Of a stretch of 64,000 nucleotides of DNA, positions 17,875 to 29,713 are shown piece by piece. The notes beneath the pieces were generated by a model, which saw only the letters and a program-made list of their open reading frames with translations, was not told where the DNA came from and ran no database searches. The translations under genes were made by a program, and so were the position numbers. How positions within the stretch are numbered: the stretch's first letter is position 1; every line of letters starts with the position of its first letter. Origin of the DNA: Aquamicrobium zhengzhouense (GTDB lineage Bacteria; Pseudomonadota; Alphaproteobacteria; Rhizobiales; Rhizobiaceae); assembly GCF_016124105.1 (NCBI RefSeq), contig NZ_JADGMQ010000003.1, positions 1-64,000 on the forward strand, read 5' to 3'.

Positions 17875-18336
17875 TCAATTCCGTTGATGAGCAGGGTTCA
17901 TGAAAGGGAAGTCATTGAACGGATCCGCGTGGCCCGGCGGCAAAGGAAGTTGCCCGGGCTGATTGCCAAATCCCCGCAGTATGTGTTGTTGCGGTACGGG
18001 CGTAGGCTGCGGCGGAAGAATGACCGTCGAGCGAGAGTCTCCGCCTGTGGCCGGACCGACCAGCGATGGAAAGGTCTGAATGGAGGGCCGCCCGATCACA
18101 GGTGGTGGCGTCAGCAGAACCGGTTTGGGAACCGCAATGTAAGTGCCGGCCTGGAGGGTCTCCGGGCGCAAACCCGGATTGGCCTGTTTTAGCGCTTCGA
18201 CATTTACACCACACGCCGATGCTATCGATTGCAGCGTGTCGCCGTAGGAGACGCCGACACGTGCAGGGCACGCGGCCTGCGCGATCGACGGTGCGATGGC
18301 GAACAACACGATGGCGGAACTTAACAGCTTCCTCAT
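17875..18336 (-). CDS. Secreted LysM-domain protein
   Basis: A 153-residue exported protein with a signal peptide (MRKLLSSAIVLFAIAPSIAQA) and a single LysM at about residues 26-70 (VSYGDTLQSIASACGVN, then QANPGLRPETLQAGTYIAVP), a fold that binds peptidoglycan. The second half is low-complexity, rich in Pro, Gln and Gly, and has no known domain. There is no catalytic domain, so it may only anchor or scaffold at the wall. It follows the HD-hydrolase gene on the same strand by 72 bases. Confidence 0.8.
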   Translation of the reverse strand: MRKLLSSAIVLFAIAPSIAQAACPARVGVSYGDTLQSIASACGVNVEALKQANPGLRPETLQAGTYIAVPKPVLLTPPPVIGRPSIQTFPSLVGPATGGDSRSTVILPPQPTPVPQQHILRGFGNQPGQLPLPPGHADPFNDFPFMNPAHQRN

Positions 18337-18408
18337 AGCCGCAATCTAGCACGCCGAACGCTATGGGCACGCCGCAAAATGAGCTGAACAGTTCACGATC
18401 GGTAGAGC

Positions 18409-19017
18409 CTATCGGCGCAAGGCTTCGATTTCCTGAAAACGCGCCAGGAACGCTTCTTGGGCATGTGAGGCAGGCATTGGGTGCAAAGGCAGCCCCTCAT
18501 CGGTCACACCGCGTGGCCGCCCGAAAATCTTCGCAGCCTCGCTCTCGGTAAAGCGGGCGAGCCGTGTTGCTTCATACCACGCAGCTATCTGATCAGCCCG
18601 TTTGATCGCCTTTTTCAGCCGCTCGGTTGGGTTGGCTGAGAGTGAAAAACGCAAGTGAATGGCGTGCTGAAGCCGCAGTTCGACTTCCTTGTAGCCACCT
18701 CCCACCACCGCCTTGAATGGTGAGATCATGTCGCCAATGACATATTCGGGGGCGTCGTGGAGAAGTGCGGCCATACGATCGGATGGCGAACAGTTTGATG
18801 AGATCCGGCAGAAAATATCTTCAACGAGAAGGGAGTGCTGGGCGACGGAATAGGCGTGGTCGCCTTGTGTCTGTCCGTTCCAGCGAGCAACCCGCGCAAG
18901 GCCATGCGCAATATCAGTAATCTCGACGTCGAGAGGCGATGGGTCAAGCAGATCCAATCTGCGCCCGGACAGCATTCGCTGCCAGGCGCGCGGGGACGCA
19001 GTAGCTTTGTCGGCCAT
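18409..19017 (-). CDS. HD-domain hydrolase (YfbR-like)
   Basis: A 202-residue metal-dependent phosphohydrolase-type protein. The HD signature is present: histidine in AYSVAQHSLLVEDI (~58), the HD pair in ALLHDAPEYVIGDMISPFK (~88), and a downstream aspartate in KRADQIAAWYEA. This order resembles the YfbR 5'-nucleotidase group. The gene overlaps the ygfZ-like gene by one base (TAATG), so the two are translated together. The substrate, probably a nucleotide, is inference from the family. Confidence 0.85.
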   Translation of the reverse strand: MADKATASPRAWQRMLSGRRLDLLDPSPLDVEITDIAHGLARVARWNGQTQGDHAYSVAQHSLLVEDIFCRISSNCSPSDRMAALLHDAPEYVIGDMISPFKAVVGGGYKEVELRLQHAIHLRFSLSANPTERLKKAIKRADQIAAWYEATRLARFTESEAAKIFGRPRGVTDEGLPLHPMPASHAQEAFLARFQEIEALRR

Positions 19018-19889
19018 TAGTCCAGATCGCCTGAATCCGCCTGCGGCAAGGTGTAATCTGCCCAGCTCGGGATCGAAAGCTCTACCGGTATCGACTGAGC
19101 TTCAATAGGTGTTCCTGCATCAAGCGCATCCTTCACACGATCGATGCGGACAATCGAGATCCCATGTTTGCCAGATACGCTGCCTAGCGTGCCGATCGTC
19201 CGACCGTTGACGGTAAGCTCGCTACCACTGGCGGGAAGGGGGCTGTCTGCCTTCACGAGCATGACGCGGCGCCGTGCGGTTCCGCGATGCTGCATGCGTG
19301 ACACGACTTCCTGGCCAACGTAACAGCCCTTTCGGAACCCAACGCCACCTGCGAGATCAAGGAGAATGTCGTGGGGGAACGCATCGCTGAGTTGATAATC
19401 TGAACCACTTTCCACAACACCGTGGGCAATGCGCAGCGCCACATAATCTTCGATGGCTGCGCTCCCGGTCCTCGCGGTTGAGTAAACTCGGTAGACCTTT
19501 TGAGAGGGCGGAAAACGAGCATCGACCAGTGAGGCATCGCCGGTTGAATCTATTTCTGAGGCAGATGAATCATTGTCCCATGATGCGAGGATAAATAATT
19601 GATCTTGCTTCGAAATATCCACCTTCGCACGCAATCGGTACATCATCAGGCGACGCAGGAGGTCGTCGGCAACGTCCGCGCGACAGTCCAGCATCAAGCC
19701 TTCATCGCTCGTGCGCGAGACGAGGAAGTCGAACATAATTTTCCCCTGAGGTGTCAGGAGCGCGCCGGGTTTGGCGTGGCCAGCAGGAAGCTGATCGAGG
19801 TCCGTCGTGATGATATTCTGCAGAAAGTGTTCTGTATCAGGGCCGTCGAGCCGGATGAGAATCCGATCGGGAAGATGCACTGTGGGCAT
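19017..19889 (-). CDS. ygfZ: Folate-binding YgfZ/GcvT-like protein
   Basis: A 290-residue tetrahydrofolate-binding protein related to the glycine-cleavage T protein and needed for some Fe-S enzymes. The family signature KGCYVGQEVVSRMQHRG is seen near residue 190, with the essential cysteine. The N-terminus (RILIRLDGPDTEHFLQNIITTDLD, split) matches the GcvT-like fold. It is the first gene of the pair with the HD hydrolase. A GC-rich inverted repeat lies upstream at 19943-19963. Confidence 0.92.
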   Translation of the reverse strand: MPTVHLPDRILIRLDGPDTEHFLQNIITTDLDQLPAGHAKPGALLTPQGKIMFDFLVSRTSDEGLMLDCRADVADDLLRRLMMYRLRAKVDISKQDQLFILASWDNDSSASEIDSTGDASLVDARFPPSQKVYRVYSTARTGSAAIEDYVALRIAHGVVESGSDYQLSDAFPHDILLDLAGGVGFRKGCYVGQEVVSRMQHRGTARRRVMLVKADSPLPASGSELTVNGRTIGTLGSVSGKHGISIVRIDRVKDALDAGTPIEAQSIPVELSIPSWADYTLPQADSGDLD

Positions 19890-19942
19890 GAGGAATCGGT
19901 CCGTCGCTAGGGTGAAGACCTTTACGTAGGCCTTGGAGCAGC

Positions 19943-19963
19943 GGGCGGCAAGTCAGGCCGCCC
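19943..19963 (-). repeat. GC-rich inverted repeat, weak terminator candidate
   Basis: GGGCGGC (19943-19949) pairs with GCCGCCC (19957-19963) between the end of the 279-residue secreted-protein gene and ygfZ. There is no U-run on either strand, so termination is uncertain. Confidence 0.35.
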
Positions 19964-19974
19964 GGAGCGCGGAG

Positions 19975-20814
19975 CTAGTCGCCCGCCACGAAGAACTGCC
20001 AGCGCCCGTCCGGCGTGATGCCGACGCGGTAGAAGATATAGCCGCCGAAGTTTTTCATGTCCTCGTAGTCGCCCGCAGTGACCAGCTGGAACAGCTCCAC
20101 CCGCTGAGCTGGGGTGAGCGTGTCGAGCGGGACCGAGTAGAAGTAGGGCCAGATATACATCTGGTCGTCTTCGATCTCCTCAAGCACATATCCGCTCGCC
20201 AGCACCTCGTAGAGGATGGCCATGATCTCATGACCTTCCCCGTCTCCCGATATGCTGCGCATGAATTCGATTGGATCACTCGGGATGGAGCCGAACGAAA
20301 GCTGCGTTGCGTTCTCGCCAGTCTGCAGTAGCGGACGAAGGCGCTCGAGCTCGCCGCTAAGGCACGCCGCCATGATCTCCTCGCGTAGCCTGCGTACCGG
20401 CTCTGGAAGCTTTGCGGTATCGTATTCGACTACCGGAACCGGTACGTCGGAACCGCTCGTTTCGCCAGACTCTTCATCGGCACGTCGCGTGTTCTGCGGA
20501 ATGACCACAGGATCAGGAAACGGCACGGGACCAATCTGGCGGGAAGGGCGATCCTCACCCTGGCTTTCGGATGGCGAAGGCGCGTCGTTCGCACCGTCTG
20601 ACGGAGTTTCCTCTGTGCCGGGGGGAGGCGGAAGCTGCTCCCGGATGATTTCATCGCCGGCTTCAGTTTCTTCCGGAATTTGAACGTCTTCTCGCTGCAG
20701 TTCGCTGAGGGCCCAGGCAGGGCCCGCGTCCGGCAAGGCCAGAGCGAGCGCAACAACAGCAACACTCAACTTGAACCTGGAGGCGTATGGCAAAGGAGAC
20801 TGTGACTTCACCAT
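19975..20814 (-). CDS. Secreted proline-rich protein of unknown function
   Basis: I do not recognise a named family. The start at 20814 (MVKSQSPLPYASRFKL) gives a good Sec signal peptide ending near AWA, residue 36; a GTG twelve codons earlier is possible. Residues ~50-130 are acidic and rich in Pro, Glu and Ser, a likely flexible linker. Residues ~135-279 look folded, with LREEIMAACLSGELERLRPLL, then GHEIMAILYEVLASGYV and a closing YIFYRVGITPDGRWQFFVAGD. The C-terminal half suggests a periplasmic domain common to Rhizobiales hypotheticals. A shorter unknown gene lies 84 bases upstream on the same strand. Confidence 0.75.
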   Translation of the reverse strand: MVKSQSPLPYASRFKLSVAVVALALALPDAGPAWALSELQREDVQIPEETEAGDEIIREQLPPPPGTEETPSDGANDAPSPSESQGEDRPSRQIGPVPFPDPVVIPQNTRRADEESGETSGSDVPVPVVEYDTAKLPEPVRRLREEIMAACLSGELERLRPLLQTGENATQLSFGSIPSDPIEFMRSISGDGEGHEIMAILYEVLASGYVLEEIEDDQMYIWPYFYSVPLDTLTPAQRVELFQLVTAGDYEDMKNFGGYIFYRVGITPDGRWQFFVAGD

Positions 20815-20898
20815 CAAGCTGCGATCCCTAGAACCTTCAGAAGAATTCACCCATTTAATGACCAGAAGCCGAAACGGAATACGCCTTGCGCCCCGCCC

Positions 20899-21165
20899 TC
20901 AGTGAAAGCTCAGGTCGCGGGCAAACTCACCTGCGAGGAGGCGTTCACGCATCTTCTCAATCATCGAGAGCGCTGTCGATTCACCGCTGCTTTGCAGCAA
21001 CTCGGTGAGTGCCGTAGCAATGGCTGCTTCGGCCATGATATCCGGCTCGATTCCGGCGGCAAGGCCGTCTGCCCAAGCATCTTCGCAACTTTCAACAGCC
21101 GACAGGCGCTTTTCTTCACGTATCAATGTGTCGATGTCGGCGAGGCTCTGATCCATTCGATCCAC
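20899..21165 (-). CDS. Small hypothetical protein
   Basis: An 88-residue, mostly helical, acidic protein (EDAWADGLAAGIEPDIMAEAAIATALTELL, split at residues ~28-57) with no recognised motif, no signal peptide and no membrane segment. Low Cys and high Ala/Glu suggest a small helical bundle. It lies between the TIGR02301-type gene and the secreted proline-rich gene, all minus strand, with intergenic gaps of about 130 and 85 bases. Codon use looks like its neighbours, which supports its being real. Confidence 0.65.
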   Translation of the reverse strand: MDRMDQSLADIDTLIREEKRLSAVESCEDAWADGLAAGIEPDIMAEAAIATALTELLQSSGESTALSMIEKMRERLLAGEFARDLSFH

Positions 21166-21297
21166 CCATGCAGGCTGCCCGCCGAATCGGCGAAGCAGCG
21201 TCCTTAATGTCCCGTTAATTCCCTAGCACAGCAAATGCGGCGGGGCGCGCCACATTAGTGTAAAAGTTAATAAACCCTCTACGAACGAACGTTATGG

Positions 21298-21675
21298 TTA
21301 ATTCCCAAAACGGGTGGCCGTATCGCGCGCAAGAGCTTCCCCATCGCGCGTATATCGGTTGATCGCCTCGACCGCCGAAGAGGTGCAAGTGGCATAGGTT
21401 TCCTCGAAGCTGCGATACCCGCTGTTGAAGCTTGCAACGAACTTTACCCGCCGACTTTCATCGGGGTTCTCAGCCTCCAGAAGGCTGTTCATCCTGTCGC
21501 GCCATTCGGTACTCTCCTCGCCGCAAAGATTGCGAAGATAGTGAAGCGCTCCGAGAATTTCGGAGATGCGCAGGAGCTGATTCTCGATCGGAGAATCAGC
21601 CGCTCTCAGGGGAGGAGCGAGTGTGAGCGCCAGCGCTGCCGGAAGGATCAGGAGAAGTCGGCGTATCATGATCAT
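21298..21675 (-). CDS. TIGR02301-family secreted protein
   Basis: A 125-residue exported protein of a family found almost only in Rhizobiales and without known function. It has a signal peptide (MIMIRRLLLILPAALALTLAPPLRA) and the pattern RISEILGALHYLRNLCGE followed by WRDRMNSLLEAE, RRVKFVASFNSGYRSF and YATCTSSAVEAINRY. Two cysteines, in NLCGE and ATCTS, could form a disulphide in the periplasm. It overlaps the NUDIX gene by four bases (ATGA) and is therefore coupled to it. Confidence 0.85.
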   Translation of the reverse strand: MIMIRRLLLILPAALALTLAPPLRAADSPIENQLLRISEILGALHYLRNLCGEESTEWRDRMNSLLEAENPDESRRVKFVASFNSGYRSFEETYATCTSSAVEAINRYTRDGEALARDTATRFGN

Positions 21676-22100
21676 GGCGCCTCAGGCTTGGTCCCGTTTG
21701 CAATCTGCTGCGCTATTTCCAGAACGGAGCCCGCCAATGGCAGGCGTATCATTTCCTCGACAGTCACCCACATTGCGGCATCCGCATCATCCCCTGCCGC
21801 GATCACGCCGCCGGCAAACCGAGCCGAATGCACACTCAGGATAAACTCGATGCGATCTGAGTCCTCGGCAGGAATGTGCAGATCAATGACGGGCGCAATG
21901 TCCGTCAGTCTCGCTCCGGTCTCTTCCTGCGCCTCACGGCTTACAGCCTCGGCAAGTGTTTCACCTGGCTCAACACGGCCGCCTGGGAACGCGTAAAGCC
22001 CCTTTGCCGGGGCGCGACCACGGCGGACGAGCAAGAAGCGGCCCTCGTGCAGAACCGCAACCGACACCGCAGCCTGTGGTTCAGTGCTAGAAGTTCTCAT
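21672..22100 (-). CDS. NUDIX hydrolase
   Basis: A 142-residue pyrophosphohydrolase of the NUDIX superfamily. The complete Nudix box, G-x5-E-x7-R-E-x2-E-E-x-G-x, is seen from GGRVEPGETL to REAQEETGARL at about residues 38-62. The N-terminal strand AVSVAVLHEGRFLLVRRGR is typical. The start at 22100 fits the family length; a GTG 33 bases upstream is possible, and neither has a strong ribosome-binding site. The substrate is unknown. It leads an operon with the TIGR02301-family gene. Confidence 0.9.
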   Translation of the reverse strand: MRTSSTEPQAAVSVAVLHEGRFLLVRRGRAPAKGLYAFPGGRVEPGETLAEAVSREAQEETGARLTDIAPVIDLHIPAEDSDRIEFILSVHSARFAGGVIAAGDDADAAMWVTVEEMIRLPLAGSVLEIAQQIANGTKPEAP

Positions 22101-22294
22101 CTTGTGTTGAGCTGAGCACAATTGCGAAATCACCTGATCGCTGAGGAAGACGGCACTTTATCAGGGTCAGCCTTGCTAGGGAATCGTTTCGACAAAGCAG
22201 ATCGCGCTGACTCTGGCTGGTCACACCCATCGTGCCTATATGTCGAGCCAAGGTTAGCCTCTCAAACAAATGCGTGTGCATAAGGAAGTTCGCG

Positions 22295-23044
22295 ATGTGT
22301 GGCCGGTTCGCCCTCACTCAAGCGCCCATAGTGGTGGAGGAGCATTTTGCAGCATCCGGCGTCGATGCGTTTCCCCCCCGCTACAATATCGCGCCAACGC
22401 AGCCTATCATGGTGGTGGGGCCGGCACCCACTCGCGAAGCCGGCTCGAATCTGCCACTGCGTCATGCCTTCCTGGTCCGTTGGGGTTTCATCCCCGGGTG
22501 GGTGAAGGATGTGAAGCAGTTCCCTATGCTCATTAATGCGAGATCCGAGACCGCTGCGGAGAAAGCGTCCTTTCGGGCTGCGATGCGGCACCGCCGCGTG
22601 TTGATTCCCGCTTCCGGTTTTTACGAATGGCGCAAACTTCCGGGCAAGCGAACCCAGCCATATTGGATACGTCCTCGACATGGCGGCGTCTTTGCATTTG
22701 GCGGCTTAATCGAGACCTACTCCGAGCCAGGCGGTTCAGAAATTGATACCGGCGCGATCCTGACCACCGCAGCGACAGGCGAACTCGCTGCAATCCATGA
22801 TCGTGCCCCGGTCGTTGTCATGCCGGAAGACTACACACGCTGGCTCGATTGCATCACGCAGGAACCACGCGATGTCAGCGACATCATGCGCCCGATCCAG
22901 CCGGACTTCTTCGAAGCCATTCCTGTGTCCGACAAGGTGAACAAAGTGGCGAACGTCGGACCCGATCTGCAGGACAAGGTGGCTGAACCTCCCGTCACGC
23001 CGCGCGCCAGCGTCAAACGTGACGACCAGCTGTCGCTGTTTTAG
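22295..23044 (+). CDS. SRAP-domain protein (HMCES/YedK-like)
   Basis: A 249-residue protein that forms a DNA-protein crosslink with abasic sites in single-stranded DNA and so shields them. The catalytic Cys2 is exposed after Met removal (MCGRFALT). Other family residues are present: N in LINARSET, E in GFYEW, and H in AIHDRAPVVVMP. The start at 22295 is fixed by Cys2 and by AAGGAAG upstream; a longer frame from 22232 would bury the catalytic residue. It diverges from the NUDIX gene. Confidence 0.94.
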   Translation: MCGRFALTQAPIVVEEHFAASGVDAFPPRYNIAPTQPIMVVGPAPTREAGSNLPLRHAFLVRWGFIPGWVKDVKQFPMLINARSETAAEKASFRAAMRHRRVLIPASGFYEWRKLPGKRTQPYWIRPRHGGVFAFGGLIETYSEPGGSEIDTGAILTTAATGELAAIHDRAPVVVMPEDYTRWLDCITQEPRDVSDIMRPIQPDFFEAIPVSDKVNKVANVGPDLQDKVAEPPVTPRASVKRDDQLSLF

Positions 23045-23046
23045 CG

Positions 23047-23229
23047 CTAGGCCGCGATCCGCCTGCCAATCTTGGCGATGCGTGCTTCCTGTTCTTCGCG
23101 GCGCTGGGCACATGCCAGAGCTGCAAGAATAGCAGCGGGGCCGATATTGCCGTAATGCGCAGTCAGTTCGGCGTATTTTGCACGCTGTGCTCGTTCCTGC
23201 TCTGCCATCAGTGGTGACTGCTTTTCCAT
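23047..23229 (-). CDS. Small hypothetical protein
   Basis: A 60-residue helical, charged protein (AEQERAQRAKYAELTAHYG then GPAAILAALACAQRREEQEARI). The preferred start is the ATG at 23229, with an upstream ATG at 23271 as alternative. It has no recognised domain, one cysteine and no signal. Its stop lies two bases beyond that of the convergent SRAP gene. It may be a small conserved Rhizobiales protein, but comparison is needed. Confidence 0.5.
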   Translation of the reverse strand: MEKQSPLMAEQERAQRAKYAELTAHYGNIGPAAILAALACAQRREEQEARIAKIGRRIAA

Positions 23230-23547
23230 AATACGCGTTCCGTCTTCCTGCCCGGTGGGCGCGTTGAACATGTGGAAAGGGTCGGCGTGAAATCAGGCAG
23301 CAGCGTGTTGGGGCCACGGCGTGGAAGCGGCATTACCGGGTAATTTTGCCGACATGTTTAATCAAACCTTATCGATACGCGCCCGCGAATTTGCCTGCTG
23401 CACTTTCCCCGGTCACTTGACGGCAAGTGCGGGCAGCGCGATAAGCGGGCGATGAAAACGGCTCTCGCCATTATTGGCATTTGCATTATCGACTAGCGCG
23501 CTCGCTGGTCCGGTCGTTTTCGCTCTTCATACAGGCACGAGAAAACG
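23230..23547. other. Intergenic region upstream of cysS
   Basis: About 320 bases without a convincing gene. A small hairpin TCACTTG-ACGG-CAAGTG lies near 23416-23433. CGTTTTC near 23514 can pair with GAAAACG at 23541-23547, next to the hairpin over the cysS ribosome-binding site. No promoter could be assigned reliably. Confidence 0.4.
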
Positions 23548-23570
23548 CCCCGGCCAGCAGGCCAGGGGGA
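23548..23570 (+). promoter_or_regulatory. Hairpin enclosing the cysS ribosome-binding site
   Basis: CCCC-GGCC (23548-23555), loop AGCA, GGCC (23560-23563), a bulged A, then GGGG (23565-23568). The right arm is the Shine-Dalgarno (AGGGGGA, 23564-23570) that serves the ATG at 23575. As folded, the site would be masked. Whether this is regulation is inference. Confidence 0.5.
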
Positions 23571-23574
23571 CTGT

Positions 23575-24999
23575 ATGTCAGAACTGAAGCTTCGGCTCTA
23601 CAACACGCTGACGCGCACCAAGGGAGAGTTCGAGCCGATCGATCGGCGGAACGTGCGCATGTATGTCTGCGGTCCCACCGTTTACGACTTTGCTCATATC
23701 GGTAACGCACGTCCGGTAATCGTGTTCGATGTGCTTAACCGGCTTCTGCGCGAGGTTTATGGCGAGCAGCATGTCACCTATGTCCGCAACATCACGGACG
23801 TGGATGACAAGATCAACGCCCGCGCTGCGCGGGATTATCCTGATCTTCCGCTTAACGAGGCGATCCGCAGAGTCACCGAAGTCACGAACAACCAGTTCCA
23901 GTCCGATGTGAAGGCACTTGGGTGCCTGGAGCCCGATGCGCAGCCGCGTGCGACCGAACACATCGACGACATGAAGGCGATGATCGAGATCCTCGTGGAG
24001 AAAGGCGTTGCCTACGTCGCTGAAGGGCACGTCCTTTTCTCGCCTACGTCGATGAATTCCCGCTCCGGGCCACGATACGGTGCGCTATCTCGCCGGCCGT
24101 TTGACGAGATGCTTGCAGGCGCGCGCGTCGATGTTGCGTCCTACAAGCGCGACGAGATGGATTTTGTCCTCTGGAAGCCGTCGAAGGATGGTGAACCGGG
24201 CTGGCCTTCTCCAGCCGGTATTGATGGCAACGGTCGTCCCGGCTGGCACATTGAGTGCTCGGCCATGTCGACGGCGAAATTGCTTGAGCCGTTCGGTGGC
24301 GGTCTCACATGCGACGATCCGATGAAGAACGTCTTCGACATTCATGGCGGTGGCATCGATCTCGTCTTCCCTCACCACGAGAACGAGATTGCCCAGTCTT
24401 GCTGCGCTTTCGGTTCCGATCGGATGGCCAATGTGTGGATGCACAATGGCTTTCTGCAGGTTGAAGGCAAGAAGATGTCCAAATCGGAAGGCAACTTCGT
24501 CACCATCCACGACCTGCTTGAGACCGAGAAGTTCGGCGGACGTAAATGGCCAGGCGAGGTCCTCCGCCTCGCAATGCTGATGACGCATTATCGCGAGCCG
24601 ATCGATTTTTCGGTTAGAAAGCTAGAGGAAGCCGAGAGCCTGATCGCTAAATGGCGGCGCCGCGCTGAAGGCGGAAGCGCGCAAGGGGTGGGCGAAGAGT
24701 TCCTTTCAGCGTTGGCTGATGATCTCGATATGGCGGCTTATTTGCGCCTGCTCAACTCGGACATCTCGTCGTCGGCCCTGTTTTCCGCAGCAGCGTTGAT
24801 TGGCCTGGATCTCTCGTCGCTCAAGACTGACATTGATGTCGCGTCTTACGTCGAGCAGCGTCTTGCTGCCATTCGCGACAAGAACTGGGCCGAGGCCGAC
24901 CGAATCCGCGACGAACTGCTTGCCCAGGGCATTCAGCTCAAGGATGGCAAGAACCCGGAGACCGGCGAACGGATCACTACGTGGGAAGTCCGTCATTAA
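23575..24999 (+). CDS. cysS: Cysteinyl-tRNA synthetase
   Basis: A 474-residue class I synthetase that charges tRNA-Cys. The HIGH-type motif is HIGNARPV, after the zinc ligand in [15 protein letters not shown] is intact ([10 protein letters not shown]). The other zinc ligands sit in the ECSAMS and [10 protein letters not shown] region, with [15 protein letters not shown] typical of the family. The C-terminal helical domain ends in [18 protein letters not shown]. The start has a strong but structured ribosome-binding site. It is separated by 151 bases from the GFA pair and is probably its own transcript. Confidence 0.97.
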   Translation: MSELKLRLYNTLTRTKGEFEPIDRRNVRMYVCGPTVYDFAHIGNARPVIVFDVLNRLLREVYGEQHVTYVRNITDVDDKINARAARDYPDLPLNEAIRRVTEVTNNQFQSDVKALGCLEPDAQPRATEHIDDMKAMIEILVEKGVAYVAEGHVLFSPTSMNSRSGPRYGALSRRPFDEMLAGARVDVASYKRDEMDFVLWKPSKDGEPGWPSPAGIDGNGRPGWHIECSAMSTAKLLEPFGGGLTCDDPMKNVFDIHGGGIDLVFPHHENEIAQSCCAFGSDRMANVWMHNGFLQVEGKKMSKSEGNFVTIHDLLETEKFGGRKWPGEVLRLAMLMTHYREPIDFSVRKLEEAESLIAKWRRRAEGGSAQGVGEEFLSALADDLDMAAYLRLLNSDISSSALFSAAALIGLDLSSLKTDIDVASYVEQRLAAIRDKNWAEADRIRDELLAQGIQLKDGKNPETGERITTWEVRH

Positions 25000-25150
25000 T
25001 GCGACCGACGGCAGCCTCCATGTGTTCCAGGTTCCGATTATCCGGACGCCAGGGCAACCTTCTGCGTGCTCTCATCTTTGAATGTCTGCATAGTGAAGGG
25101 CGGGCGGTGCCGGACAAGAACGAAGCAGCATCAAGAGAGGAGCGTTTGCA

Positions 25151-25637
25151 ATGAGCCTCGACAACAAGCCTCTTTACACCGGTGGGTGCCAGTGCGGAGC
25201 AGTACGGTTTCGGATTGAGGGAGCGCTGGCTGGTGCTTCTGTCTGCCACTGCCGCATGTGCCAGAAAGCGTTTGGCAATTTCTACGCCCCGTTGGTCACG
25301 GTTCAGGAAGGAACGCTGAATTGGACGCGAGGGGAGCCGAAGCGCTACCGGTCGTCCAACCACGTGCAGCGTGGCTTTTGTACCGAGTGCGGAACGCCCC
25401 TTACATACGAAGCGCCGGACGGTCTGGCCCTTGCAATTGGTGCATTCGACACCCCCGAAGCCATCGCACCGACCGTTCAGTTCGGTGTCGAAACGAAAAT
25501 CCCTTACGTGGATACGATCCACAAGCTGCCTCGTCGCCTGACGGAGGAGGACGTCGAAGCTGCCTCGTTCCTCGCGTCGATCGTCAGTAATCAGCATCCA
25601 GATCACGACACGGAATCTTGGCCTCGGGAGGAGAGAC

Positions 25638-25645
<8 letters not shown>
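25151..25645 (+). CDS. GFA-family (CENP-V/Gfa) zinc protein, copy 1
   Basis: A 164-residue member of the glutathione-dependent formaldehyde-activating (GFA) fold. Zinc ligands are in the usual order: C13 and C15 (GGCQCGAVRF), C32, C34 and C37 (CHCRMC), and C77 and C80 (CTECGTPL). The C-terminal motif NQHPDHDTESWP is shared with the next gene. It overlaps that gene by eight bases, and both continue into pip and cimA by four-base overlaps, so all four look like one operon. Few members have a proven reaction, so the substrate is not inferred. Confidence 0.9.
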
Positions 25646-28674
<3,029 letters not shown>

Positions 28675-28774
28675 CGTTCGACTTTGCAGCCGCGTTGATC
28701 ATCCAATCAGAAAATCGCATTGGTTGCTCCACTCACGCCGGTGTAGGAAGTCTGGCTAAAGGACAGCGTTTGAA

Positions 28775-29713
28775 ATGCAGGAACAATTGAAGCTGGCGCC
28801 GGCCGCCGAAGGCCAATCGGGTTCGGCTGACGCGAGACGCGGCTTCTTCTACGCATTCTCGGCCTACTTGCTTTGGGGCTTCCTGCCGCTTTACATGAAG
28901 GCGGTTTCACACATTCCGCCTATCGAGATTGTGGCACATCGCGTCGTGTGGTCTGTCCCCGTGGCCGGTTTGGTCTTGCTGCTCTTGGGGCGCACCGGCG
29001 ATATCAAGACCGCCTTCCAACAACCGCGGACGCTGATGATGGCTGCCCTGACAGCCGGCATCATCACGGTCAATTGGGGCGTTTATGTCTGGGCTATTGC
29101 GGCCGACCGAGCGGTGGAAACGGCGCTCGGCTATTACATCAATCCGCTAGTGAGCATGATGTTCGGGGCGTTGTTTCTCAAGGAGAGGTTCACGCGACTA
29201 CAGCTTGTTGCCCTCCTGCTGGCCACCAGTGCGGTTGTGGTGCTGACCGTAGATGCGGGTGGATTGCCATGGGTATCGTTGATTTTGGCGTTCTCGTTCG
29301 CGATCTACGGGTTCTTGCGGAAGACGCTGCCGGTCGGCCCAAGCCAGGGGTTCTTCCTTGAGGTGCTTATTTTGAGCGTGCCGTGCCTCGCCTACCTTAT
29401 CTGGTTGCAGACACGCGGCGAGGGTCACTTCCTCGATAATAACTACAACATGCTGATGCTGCTTGCGTCAGGTGTCGTCACGGCGGTGCCGCTGATCCTG
29501 TTTGCTTTCGGAGCCAAGCTTCTGCGGATCTCTACGATCGGCATCATGCAATACATCGCACCGACGATGATCGCGCTGATCGGTGTGTTCGTGTTTGGTG
29601 AACCGTTCGGCACTGGCCGCATGATCGCCTTCGCACTCATTGTAAGCGCGCTGGCCCTTTACACATGGTCGATGCTGTTTGGGCAGAAGCCCGCGATCAC
29701 ATCCGATCGATAA
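28775..29713 (+). CDS. rarD: RarD/EamA-family transporter
   Basis: A 312-residue inner-membrane permease with about ten hydrophobic helices in two EamA halves. RarD features appear: FYAFSAYLLWGFLPLYMK, then IEIVAHRVVWSVP and NWGVYVWAIAADRAVETALGYYINPL split over residues ~95-125. The family is annotated as chloramphenicol-sensitivity or amino-acid/metabolite exporters, but substrates are unclear. It ends inside the convergent LOG gene, overlapping its 3' end by 17 bases. Confidence 0.9.
   Translation: MQEQLKLAPAAEGQSGSADARRGFFYAFSAYLLWGFLPLYMKAVSHIPPIEIVAHRVVWSVPVAGLVLLLLGRTGDIKTAFQQPRTLMMAALTAGIITVNWGVYVWAIAADRAVETALGYYINPLVSMMFGALFLKERFTRLQLVALLLATSAVVVLTVDAGGLPWVSLILAFSFAIYGFLRKTLPVGPSQGFFLEVLILSVPCLAYLIWLQTRGEGHFLDNNYNMLMLLASGVVTAVPLILFAFGAKLLRISTIGIMQYIAPTMIALIGVFVFGEPFGTGRMIAFALIVSALALYTWSMLFGQKPAITSDR

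Noticed and set aside
23416-23433. TCACTTG-ACGG-CAAGTG hairpin as a second guanidine-II riboswitch before cysS
   Set aside because: Only one ACGR hairpin is present and the closing pairs are not G-C rich; cysS is not a known target. Chance is the simplest reading.
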